Of a stretch of 64,000 bases of DNA, positions 16,801 through 23,967 are shown one piece after another. The position numbers were made by a program, and so were the translations under genes. Each line of letters opens with the position of its first letter. Position 1 is the first letter of the stretch. The stretch comes from JANYCO01 sp031416415. Its GTDB lineage: Bacteria; Bacteroidota; Bacteroidia; Cytophagales; Cytophagaceae. The notes beneath the pieces were generated by a model. It made no database searches, was not told where the DNA came from, and saw nothing but the letters and a program-made list of their open reading frames with translations. The stretch is from assembly GCA_031416415.1 (NCBI GenBank), contig JANOTP010000284.1:20671-84670 (forward strand), written 5' to 3'.

Positions 16801-19800
16801 AAATAACTTATTTTACGGTCTATTCTGTAAAAGATAAAAAGTTAGCGATACCTTCAATAAACAATCTCGAGGGATTGAATATGGTTGTAGAACCTGGTGA
16901 TAAAGCTGTTCTATTAGCGGGTACTTCTGCTGATAAAATAAAAGTACTCTACGAAATAGAAAGAGATCACGCCATCATATACAAAGAATGGATGGTTTTG
17001 AAAGAAGAGCAAAAACTTTTGGAAATTTCCATTAAAGAAGAATACAGGGGAAATATTGCAGTACATTATACTTTTGTACTCAACAATCGTCTCTATCATG
17101 AAAGTGAAGTGGTGACGGTACCCTACACGAATAAAGAATTGGATATTACGTTTGAAACGTTCCGTGATAAATTACAACCGGGTGAGAACGAAGAATGGAG
17201 AATAAAAATTTCGGGTAAAAAATCAGACCAGGTGGCCGCTGAAATGGTGGCAACATTATACGATGCTTCTCTAGATGTATTTCGCCCTCACTCATGGTAT
17301 GCTAATTTTAATTCGTATATGTATGCTACTCTAAATTGGAGCAGTACCAATGGATTTGATGAAAGTGCTTTTAAATTATTCACAAAAAACTGGAACGATC
17401 ATCCAGGGCACTATTATTCGGATCCTTATTATGATCATCTCGAATGGTTTGGCTATTCGTTTTATGAATATTATCATAGGAATCGTTATTATGGAGGAGC
17501 TATGGAGGATTCTGAGTTAGATATGAGCATGACAAAAGATAGTCCTTCGAGAAGTGGTAAAGCAAAAAAAATGAGCGCTCCTTCTCCTGTTATGAAAAGT
17601 GAAATGGCAAAAGAACAAGCAGAGGAAAAAGCAGATACAACAAGTTCAGAAGGAGATTTAAAGATAGGCGGAGCAAAAAAAGAAGACAAGAAAAAAGAAG
17701 AAGATTTTACAGATGTAAAAGTGAGAAGTAATTTTAATGAAACAGCGTTCTTTTATCCTGATCTTCAAACAAATTCTAAAGGAGAACTACTTATTAAATT
17801 TACCATTCCAGAAGCTCTAACACGCTGGAAGATGCTTGGTTTCGCACATACGCAAGATCTTAAATCGGGTTTGGTAACGAAAGAATTGGTTACTCAAAAA
17901 GAATTAATGGTCGTTCCGAACCAACCAAGATTTTTCCGTGAAAACGATAAAATGATTTTCTCTGTGAAAATTACTAGTCTTTCTGATAAAGAACTTTCAG
18001 GACAAGCTCGTTTGGAATTTTTTGATGCATTGACCATGATGCCAATGAATGATAAGATGAAGAATAAAAATGCTTCACAATCTTTCTCTGTAAAAGCTGG
18101 TTTGAGCAATAACTTAGAATGGAGCATTGAAATTCCTGAAGGCGCACAAGCCATATTGTATAGAGTGGTTGCAAAAGCAGGTTCTTTCTCTGATGGAGAA
18201 GAAATGGTATTGCCAGTGGTTACAAACAGTATGCTGGTAACGGAAACATTACCTTTGCCTATTCGAGGAAATCAAACTAAAAATTTCAAGTTCGAGAAAT
18301 TGGCAAACAATAAATCAACAACTCTACGCAATCATCGTTATACCTTAGAGTTTACGTCAAATCCTGCTTGGTATGCTATACAGGCTTTACCCTATTTGAT
18401 GGAGTATCCATACGAATGTGTAGAGCAAAGTTTTAGTCGTTATTATGCTAACAGCATTGCGTCTAATATTGCAAACTCTAGTCCAAGGATCAAACAAGTA
18501 TTTGATACATGGAAAACTATACAACCAGATGCATTGTTATCAAACCTTGAAAAAAATCAAGAATTGAAAACGGCACTGTTAGAAGAAACCCCATGGGTAT
18601 TGCAAGCCAAAGACGAAAGTCAACGCAAACGTTCCGTAGCCTTGTTGTTTGATTTAAACAGAATGGCAAATGAAATGGACAGAGCACTTACCAAAGTATT
18701 GAAAGCACAAAAATCAAGTGGAGGTTTTACATGGTTTCCTGGTTTTCCTGAAGACCGTTATATGACGCAACATATTGTAGCTGGAATGGGACACTTAGAT
18801 GTATTAGGTGTGAAAGCTGTTCGTGCCGACAATGCTACTTGGAATATGGTAAATAATGCACTACGCTACATAGACCGTGAAATGGACGATGATTACGATC
18901 GTTTGAAAGCAGAAGCCAAAAAAGGACATATCAAACTAAGTGATAATAATCTTGGGTATTTAAACATTCATTATTTATACCTACGTAGTTATTTCAAGGA
19001 TGTTCCTGTTAAATCAGAACACAAAGAAGCGTTTGATTATTTCTTTGGTCAGGCAAAACGTTATTGGTTAGAAAATGGAATCTATATGCAAGGGATGCTT
19101 TGTCTATCCTTGAATCGTTTTGGAGAGACCACCGTACCAATTGCAATGATAAAGTCCTTTAAAGAACGTGCTTTGAACTCAGAAGAGATGGGCATGTATT
19201 GGAAGTACGACCGAGGTTACTATTGGTACCAAGCACCAATTGAAACACAAGCTTTAATGATCGAAGTATTTGATGAAGTAGCGAAAGATCAGAAAAGTGT
19301 AGACGATTTGAAAGTTTGGTTACTAAAACAAAAACAAACTACGGATTGGAAAACAACAAGAGCTACTGTAGAAGCTTGTTATGCTTTACTTCGCAGAGGT
19401 TCTGATTTTCTTGCTTCTTCTCAGTTGGTTGAAATAAAAGTAGGTGATGAAATAATTGATCCTACAAAAAGACCCGATGTAAAAGTGGAAGCGGGTACAG
19501 GCTATTTTAAAACAGCTTGGACAGGAAATGAGATTACTTCCAATATGGGAAATGTAACCGTAACCAAGAAAGATGATGGTGTTGCCTGGGGAGCACTCTA
19601 CTGGCAGTACTTTGAACAATTGGATAAAATTACTCCTGCAGAAACACCGTTGAAAATAAACAAAAAATTATTCCTTCAACAAAATACCGACCGTGGACCA
19701 GTGATTACGCCAATTACAGAATCTACTGGATTGAACGTTGGTGATTTGATAAAAGTTAGAATTGAAATTAGGGTAGATAGAAACATGGAGTACGTACATT

Positions 19801-20066
19801 TAAAAGATATGCGCGCTGCAGCCTTAGAACCTGTTACCACACTATCGACCTATCGTTACCAAGACGGACTTTATTATTATGAAAGCCCACGTGATCTTGC
19901 GATGAATTTCTTTATCGGATTTTTACCAAAAGGAACCTATGTATTTGAGTATCCTCTAAGAGTTTCTCAAAAAGGAGATTTCTCTAATGGAATTACTACA
20001 ATGCAATGTATGTACGCACCAGAGTTCTCTAGTCATTCGGAGGGAATTAGAGTTAAGGTGAAGTAG
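13848..20066 (+). CDS. Alpha-2-macroglobulin family protein with thioester motif
   Basis: 2072 residues from ATG 13848; an ATG at 13761 (+29 residues) is in frame, but the signal peptide (SLLIGLASFVSITLLAQ) begins properly only at 13839 or 13848. Order: signal peptide; helical region to about 400; macroglobulin domains with MG2 motif MDRAIYRPGQTIYFKG (about 629); a flexible Lys/Glu/Ser-rich stretch (about 1218-1290) where the protease bait region sits in this family; the A2M domain (ALTRWKMLGFAHT, about 1300-1385); thioester motif PYECVEQ with Cys1524-Gln1527; and C-terminal MG10-like strands. Exported, it should trap attacking proteases covalently. No pbpC lies beside it. A hairpin terminator follows. 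Confidence 0.92.
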   Translation: MQKTKNIFKSLLIGLASFVSITLLAQTNPTNNMKKFDYKEAWNRVADFESKGLPESELKEVNGIYQIAKTENNTGQLVKSVIYQMKLTDYKEENAFVKNLIKINEEIKTAQFPVKPLLHSMLADMYWQYYQNNRWKYNNRTETVNLKEDDIETWGLEKIVKETITQYQASLIEKEKLKLENIKIYDDIISRGNEEGRALRPTLYDFLANRAIDFYMSEEPSITRPAYFFTLNNVDYLADADAFVQLHIETKDTLAMKFYALVHLQDLMKFHSNDANPDALVYIDLKRLSFVKQYLTAPDKNLLYQKSLERLEEKSMKFPVSTLVTFEIARLYVEYGKLYNPLQSEEHKWDLKKAYEICEKAKLRFPKSDGANKCANTQDELKNKSISASVEETNLPSVPFKALLKYSNVKTVYWRLIKTSREEVQAQRKKWDRNYDVDREEKFLLYFTPKIAAKNGSYSLPDDGDFQDHSVEIKLDGLPIGEYMILLSHNPDFKTEGNGLAYSFTSITTISYIHRNTADGGTEFYLLNRETGEPILGVNAAIYFQEYNYKKSVYENIPGGSFQSNNEGYIKVPYQFEKKTNYTRNFMVNFSLGLDKFSTSSIDSYQGDGSFYQSIHSEAPTRTQVIFFMDRAIYRPGQTIYFKGLVINTDHKKSSIVSKYPVTVTLYDVNRQKVADLNLVSNEFGSFNGTFIAPTKGLMGQMRLESYYGSVAFSVEEYKRPKFEVTFEPVKGTFRLNDKITAEGVAKAYSGAGIDNAKVQYRVVRKARYPYWWWCRWGYYPSSPEIEIINGITKTDGEGKFKVDFNAIPDPLIDKSSEPIFTYTIYADVTDINGETHSKTTYISVGYKALQVSVAVVDMDKEDEDSWKKEYKINTTNLAGEFEPAKGQISIYSLQQPEKIYRDRMWSRPDRQLMTKEEFRKIFPLDEYEEENNYLKWVRNKEVLKIEFDTEKKKTISLESLKNKPSGKYVVEIISKDKYGQDVKEITYFTVYSVKDKKLAIPSINNLEGLNMVVEPGDKAVLLAGTSADKIKVLYEIERDHAIIYKEWMVLKEEQKLLEISIKEEYRGNIAVHYTFVLNNRLYHESEVVTVPYTNKELDITFETFRDKLQPGENEEWRIKISGKKSDQVAAEMVATLYDASLDVFRPHSWYANFNSYMYATLNWSSTNGFDESAFKLFTKNWNDHPGHYYSDPYYDHLEWFGYSFYEYYHRNRYYGGAMEDSELDMSMTKDSPSRSGKAKKMSAPSPVMKSEMAKEQAEEKADTTSSEGDLKIGGAKKEDKKKEEDFTDVKVRSNFNETAFFYPDLQTNSKGELLIKFTIPEALTRWKMLGFAHTQDLKSGLVTKELVTQKELMVVPNQPRFFRENDKMIFSVKITSLSDKELSGQARLEFFDALTMMPMNDKMKNKNASQSFSVKAGLSNNLEWSIEIPEGAQAILYRVVAKAGSFSDGEEMVLPVVTNSMLVTETLPLPIRGNQTKNFKFEKLANNKSTTLRNHRYTLEFTSNPAWYAIQALPYLMEYPYECVEQSFSRYYANSIASNIANSSPRIKQVFDTWKTIQPDALLSNLEKNQELKTALLEETPWVLQAKDESQRKRSVALLFDLNRMANEMDRALTKVLKAQKSSGGFTWFPGFPEDRYMTQHIVAGMGHLDVLGVKAVRADNATWNMVNNALRYIDREMDDDYDRLKAEAKKGHIKLSDNNLGYLNIHYLYLRSYFKDVPVKSEHKEAFDYFFGQAKRYWLENGIYMQGMLCLSLNRFGETTVPIAMIKSFKERALNSEEMGMYWKYDRGYYWYQAPIETQALMIEVFDEVAKDQKSVDDLKVWLLKQKQTTDWKTTRATVEACYALLRRGSDFLASSQLVEIKVGDEIIDPTKRPDVKVEAGTGYFKTAWTGNEITSNMGNVTVTKKDDGVAWGALYWQYFEQLDKITPAETPLKINKKLFLQQNTDRGPVITPITESTGLNVGDLIKVRIEIRVDRNMEYVHLKDMRAAALEPVTTLSTYRYQDGLYYYESPRDLAMNFFIGFLPKGTYVFEYPLRVSQKGDFSNGITTMQCMYAPEFSSHSEGIRVKVK

Positions 20067-20092
20067 ATTTTCATGATGTAATTTAATTTATG

Positions 20093-20140
20093 ATTTACCT
20101 AGTTATCGCAAGTCAATTGATTTGTGATAGGTAGGTAAAT
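20093..20140 (+). terminator. Long imperfect hairpin after the macroglobulin gene
   Basis: Arms starting ATTTACCTA and ending TAGGTAAAT-like pair over about 19 bp with three mismatches, with a 10-nt loop that is itself palindromic (TCAATTGA). It begins 27 bp after the stop. No strong T run follows. Confidence 0.45.
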
Positions 20141-20232
20141 TGATTTTGAGTTATTGTACTTTATTTTATTAGCAGTGTAAAATAAATAGCCAAATAAGTT
20201 AATATACATATTGTTTAAAGAATTATTAAAGT

Positions 20233-20649
20233 ATGCAAGGCAGCTGGACAGGAACTTATAGATATATAAAACATCCAAATCCAGAACGGATTAAAAATGG
20301 AACTAAATTCAAACTTGAAATTTTTGAATACGACGGTGTCAATTTTAAGGGAATAGTTATTGACGATATTGAGAGTGGAGGATTGAGTGGAGAAGGTACT
20401 ATTGAAGGTATGATTAAAAATGGAAAAATAGAATTTGTTAAACAAATGCCTGTAAAAACATTAGTAACTCCAAAAGGAATTAGAATAGAAGTTTTAAAAA
20501 AGCATAAGCCAATTTATTATACTGGTATTTTTAAAGACGATGCTTTCCAAGGAGAGTGGAAAATTAAAGGAGGACTAATGATTAGTAAATATTTTTTTGG
20601 CTTTGGAATGGGTACGAAAGGGACATGGGAAATAAAAAAAACTATTTAG
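20233..20649 (+). CDS. Hypothetical protein, lipocalin-like beta barrel
   Basis: 138 residues, no signal peptide, mostly alternating beta pattern with repeats of G-x-W/G-x-Y (MQGSWTGTYRYI, then IEGMIKNGKIEFVKQMP, GEWKIKGG, KGTWEIKK). This reads like a small eight-stranded barrel in which substrate-like repeats of the form GxW and EG are strand ends. I recognise no named family. It precedes another unknown gene by 56 bp on the same strand and may be cotranscribed. Confidence 0.6.
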   Translation: MQGSWTGTYRYIKHPNPERIKNGTKFKLEIFEYDGVNFKGIVIDDIESGGLSGEGTIEGMIKNGKIEFVKQMPVKTLVTPKGIRIEVLKKHKPIYYTGIFKDDAFQGEWKIKGGLMISKYFFGFGMGTKGTWEIKKTI

Positions 20650-20705
20650 AATGAATTTTTGTTAATTTCATTGATATCAAGTTTATTAAGACTAGCTAAA
20701 ACACG

Positions 20706-21395
20706 ATGAGACATATAAATGACTATTTTAAAAATATAAATAACGATAAAACGGAAACGTTGATTGAGTTCGCATATAAAAATGTTTTTAGAACTGATTT
20801 TACATTGCCAGGTTTTGTAGTATTTGATTTTGGAACTGATAGTACTTCTGAAAAGTTAAGAACATTAATGGTCGAACTAAAAAATGGATTAAGTACTCGA
20901 TTAACCAATGATAGGAATTTGAAATTAAATTATCAATGGCTAGGACGTTTTGATCAACAAGAGTCTACAAAATTTCATAGAGACAATGCAGCAGATCAAT
21001 CTTTTTTAATGCTAGGCTATGAACCTACTAAGATTAAAAGTAGATTATTGCTTGCAGATTTTATGCAGTATGCAGCTTCGATAAATATTAGTCAAGAAGA
21101 ATATTTTGAAAAATATAATCCAATTTTTATGGATGGAGAAAGACTTATTCAACCTTATATAACTGAAGTTGAAAATTTTGATGAATCTACTTTTAAGATT
21201 GTTTTGATAAATAATAGTTGTTCTTCAGATACATTAGGGGTTTTGCATAATGCAATTATCGTTAATAAAAATAAAACATTTGAAAGGGTGATAAATTCAA
21301 TGATGATTTGTTCAGCTAGACTTACTGAAAATGATTTATATTCCATAGAACAGCAAATGGATTTTATGACTACAAATTTTATTAGTAAAAAATAA
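20706..21395 (+). CDS. Hypothetical protein, possible 2-oxoglutarate/Fe(II) oxygenase-like fold
   Basis: 229 residues, cytoplasmic. KFHRDNAADQSFLMLGYEP offers an HxD motif and, about 100 residues later, TLGVLHNAIIVNKNKTFERV offers a His and a following Arg, the spacing expected for HxD...H...R of double-stranded beta-helix dioxygenases. The match is by pattern only and several other features of the family are not evident. The gene is intact. Neighbours give no clue. Confidence 0.5.
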   Translation: MRHINDYFKNINNDKTETLIEFAYKNVFRTDFTLPGFVVFDFGTDSTSEKLRTLMVELKNGLSTRLTNDRNLKLNYQWLGRFDQQESTKFHRDNAADQSFLMLGYEPTKIKSRLLLADFMQYAASINISQEEYFEKYNPIFMDGERLIQPYITEVENFDESTFKIVLINNSCSSDTLGVLHNAIIVNKNKTFERVINSMMICSARLTENDLYSIEQQMDFMTTNFISKK

Positions 21396-21601
21396 TTATA
21401 GAGAGTTTTATTTAAAGGATCGGTGTTTAGTCTTATATAAGTTTAGAGTTTAGTTATCCTTTCCTAGTTTGGAGAAAACAAATAACCAAACTTTGTTCTG
21501 TTGCATACTGAATAAATAACTCTTTATAGAAACAATACTTTTTATCCCAACCAATTGATTTTCTTTTAAATATATTACCAAATAAAAAACACCTCCAACT
21601 A

Positions 21602-21648
21602 TTTGCGTAACCGATTTATTACACATATATTTGTAACCAATCGGTTAC
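21602..21648 (+). promoter_or_regulatory. Promoter with two GTAACC operators before the ArsR-type gene
   Basis: TTTG (21602-21605), 20 bp, TATATTTG (21626-21633): a perfect Bacteroidota promoter, 31 bp before the ATG. Site A GTAACCGATTTATTAC (21607-21622) fills the spacer. Site B GTAACCAATCGGTTAC (21633-21648), a 6-4-6 perfect dyad, starts at the last base of the -7 element. GTAACCGAT of A and ATCGGTTAC of B also form a long inverted repeat around the -7 element. A repressor on these sites would block RNA polymerase. Confidence 0.7.
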
Positions 21649-21664
21649 TTAATAAAAGAAAGAA

Positions 21665-22000
21665 ATGAGAAGAGACGTTTTTCAAGCAATAGCAGATCCT
21701 ACACGTAGGTCTATATTAGCTTTGCTAGCACTACAAACGTTAACATTAAATGCTGTAGCAGAAAATTATGAGATAAGCCGGCCTGCTATTTCAAAACATA
21801 TCAAAATATTAACAGAGTGCGGACTCGTTACGATAAAGGAACAAGGAAGGGAAAGATATTGTGAAGCTAAACTGGATAAACTTAAGGAGGTGGCAGAATG
21901 GGTGCAACAATACAAGCAATTCTGGGAAATAAAATTAGATGCATTAGAAATTTATTTAAATAAAATTCAAAAAGAAAAAAATAAAAACAAAAAGAAATAA
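21665..22000 (+). CDS. ArsR-family transcriptional repressor
   Basis: 111 residues beginning MRRDVFQAIADPTRRSILAL, the winged-helix opening of ArsR/SmtB regulators, with recognition helix SRPAISKHIKILTECGLV and wing IKEQGRERYCEA. No paired metal-binding cysteines are seen (one Cys in the wing), as in the group of ArsR proteins that sit with AHSA1 genes. First gene of a four-gene operon with gaps of 5, 4 and 25 bp. The Lys-rich tail is unusual. The dyad operators at 21607-21648 are its likely sites. Confidence 0.88.
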   Translation: MRRDVFQAIADPTRRSILALLALQTLTLNAVAENYEISRPAISKHIKILTECGLVTIKEQGRERYCEAKLDKLKEVAEWVQQYKQFWEIKLDALEIYLNKIQKEKNKNKKK

Positions 22001-22005
22001 GCACC

Positions 22006-22968
22006 ATGAATAAAAATGAACTGATAATTAAAAGGGTGATGGATGCACCTAAACAATTAGTGTTTGAAGCCTTCACTCAGGTTGAACACCTTGCACACTG
22101 GTGGGGCCCAGCAGGTTTTGTTATCGACGTTATAAGCTTTGATCTTAGCGTAAATGGAAAATTTCATTACGGAATGAAATCACCAGATGGAAATCAGATG
22201 TATGGTCTTTTTAAATATGTAGAAATTAATAGCCCTGATAAATTGGTATTTAATAGCTCATTTGCTGACAAAGATGGTAATCTTATAAAACCTCCTTTTT
22301 TAGATTCCTTTCCTTTGGAAATTCAGAATACTTGGATTTTTGCAGAAGAAGATGGCAAAACTACTATTACACTTACAGGTGTTCCATTGGCTACAAATGA
22401 AATGGAATTCAATGCATTCAAAGGAATGCACGACAATATGAACAAAGGATTTAATGGAACCTTTGATCAATTGGAAAATTATATCAGTGCTAAATTTAAA
22501 CTACGTAATCAACTAAAGAAAAATAATAGGGCAAGAGTATGTACCTATCTTAATTTCCCTGGGAATACAGAGGAAGCATTCAATTTTTATAAATCAGTTT
22601 TTGGTGGCGACTTCCAAGGCCAAGGTTTTCAACGTTTCGGAGATATACCTGCGCAGGAAGGTATGCCTCCTATGTCGGATGCTGATAAAAAACTGATCTT
22701 ACACGTAGAGATTGAAATTCTGGGCGGACACATGTTAATGGCTACAGACGCTCCAGAAAGTATGGGCTTCAAAGTAGAGATCGGCAATAATATGCACATA
22801 AGTTTAGAGCCTGAAACCAAAGTCGAAACAAAAAAAATATTTGATGCTTTATCAAAAGGTGGTAAAGTATCGATGGATTTACAAGACATGTTCTGGGGTG
22901 CATATTTTGGAAGCTGCACAGATAAATATGGTATCAACTGGATGTTTAATTGTTTAGCTAAAGAATAA
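22006..22968 (+). CDS. AHSA1/SRPBCC domain fused to a PhnB-like VOC domain
   Basis: 320 residues, one continuous frame. Residues 1-163 are an AHSA1-type START-like domain (KRVMDAPKQLVFEAFTQVEH, HWWGPAGF, LENYISAKF). Residues about 172-320 are a VOC/PhnB domain (CTYLNFPGNTEEAFNFYKSV, GHMLMATDAPE, WGAYFGSCTDKYGINWMFN), the group once named 3-demethylubiquinone methyltransferase-like. The two are normally separate genes that co-occur behind ArsR regulators; here a short Lys/Asn linker joins them. Both bind small hydrophobic or metal-chelating ligands; the reaction is unknown. Confidence 0.87.
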   Translation: MNKNELIIKRVMDAPKQLVFEAFTQVEHLAHWWGPAGFVIDVISFDLSVNGKFHYGMKSPDGNQMYGLFKYVEINSPDKLVFNSSFADKDGNLIKPPFLDSFPLEIQNTWIFAEEDGKTTITLTGVPLATNEMEFNAFKGMHDNMNKGFNGTFDQLENYISAKFKLRNQLKKNNRARVCTYLNFPGNTEEAFNFYKSVFGGDFQGQGFQRFGDIPAQEGMPPMSDADKKLILHVEIEILGGHMLMATDAPESMGFKVEIGNNMHISLEPETKVETKKIFDALSKGGKVSMDLQDMFWGAYFGSCTDKYGINWMFNCLAKE

Positions 22969-22972
22969 AAAA

Positions 22973-23419
22973 ATGGGAAAGGAGGACAATAGTTTTACAC
23001 TTAAAAGAACGTACAAGGCTCCTATACAATTGGTATGGGAAGCGATCACAGACAAAGAACGTTTAAAAGAATGGTACTTTGATTTCGGTAAAGAATGGAA
23101 TTTAGCTGTTGGCTATAAATTTGAATGGTCTGCAGGTCCACCTGATGGTGAGAAGTGGCTGCACAGAGGCGAAATATTTGAAGTTGTAAAAAATAAAAAA
23201 CTTTCACACACTTGGGAATATCCCGGATATTCAGGTAGTTCTGTTCTTACCTGGGAATTAGTTAAGTTAGATGAGTACAACACAGAGATTGTATTAACAC
23301 ACTTCTTTAAAATTCCTTTTGATCCTACTGTTGAAGCATTGCGTAAAGAAAATTTTGTAGAAGGTTGGAACCAACTATTGAATACTGGATTGGTAGAATA
23401 TTTGGAGAAAATTAAATAA
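22973..23419 (+). CDS. SRPBCC/AHSA1 domain protein
   Basis: 148 residues: TLKRTYKAPIQLVWEAITD, EWYFDFGKEWN, SHTWEYPGYSGSSVLTWEL and a C-terminal helix GWNQLLNTGLVEYLEKI, all characteristic of the AHSA1 START-like family. A hydrophobic ligand pocket is expected. It starts 4 bp after the fusion gene. It is more distant from the fused AHSA1 domain than a recent duplicate would be. Confidence 0.85.
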   Translation: MGKEDNSFTLKRTYKAPIQLVWEAITDKERLKEWYFDFGKEWNLAVGYKFEWSAGPPDGEKWLHRGEIFEVVKNKKLSHTWEYPGYSGSSVLTWELVKLDEYNTEIVLTHFFKIPFDPTVEALRKENFVEGWNQLLNTGLVEYLEKIK

Positions 23420-23444
23420 ACAATAAACCCTAATTAATACTAAA

Positions 23445-23822
23445 ATGAAATCAACAAAAATTATCTTTTGGGCAACTACTAGTGTCCTCGTTTTATTTCA
23501 AGGCTTTATGCCAATTTTTACCTATAAAATGCCTGAAGCTGCTGCGGGAATGCGTGTTCTGGGATATCCCGCTTATTTTGATTTGATGCTAGCCATCTTT
23601 AAATTAATTGGCGGAATTGCATTGATCGTTCCTCAAGTGCCAGCAAGAATTAAAGAATGGGCTTATGCCGGTTTTGGACTTGATTTTATCGCAGCCTTTG
23701 TAAGTATTGCAGCAGTAATGGGTTTCAACTCAGGACTATTATTTCCAACAATAGCTTCTTTGTTTTTAGTAGTTTCCTATTGGAGCTATCATAAATTAAA
23801 AGATACAAAAGTTATTATTTAG
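23445..23822 (+). CDS. DoxX-like membrane protein
   Basis: 125 residues with four transmembrane helices; FQGFMPIFTYKMPEAAAGMRVLGYPAYF followed by LAIFKLIGGIALIVPQ is the DoxX-like family pattern. Often the last gene of ArsR-AHSA1 operons, as here. The role is unknown; a link to redox or solvent stress is only suggested by the family name. Confidence 0.82.
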   Translation: MKSTKIIFWATTSVLVLFQGFMPIFTYKMPEAAAGMRVLGYPAYFDLMLAIFKLIGGIALIVPQVPARIKEWAYAGFGLDFIAAFVSIAAVMGFNSGLLFPTIASLFLVVSYWSYHKLKDTKVII

Positions 23823-23840
23823 TGCGCTTGAAGTATGACA

Positions 23841-23895
23841 AAATGTTCAGGAAGTAGAGTGGTAAAAATACCATCTAGTTACTTCTTGAACATTT
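23841..23895 (+). terminator. Large compound hairpin ending the ArsR operon
   Basis: Outer arms AAATGTTCAGGAAGTA / TACTTCTTGAACATTT pair over 16 bp with one G-T wobble, and an inner stem GGTA-AAAA-TACC sits in the loop. It starts 18 bp after the DoxX stop. A T run is lacking, so the exact role could also be mRNA stabilisation. Confidence 0.6.
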
Positions 23896-23967
23896 CTACG
23901 TATAAAATGAATTTTTGATTTTACTTAATGATTAGTGTTTCATCAAGCATTAAACTAATAACTAACA

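Noticed and set aside
9050..21511. TGTTGCATACTGA shared by 9050-9062 and 21499-21511
   Set aside because: A 13-bp match in 64 kb of AT-rich DNA is expected by chance; flanks show no similarity.
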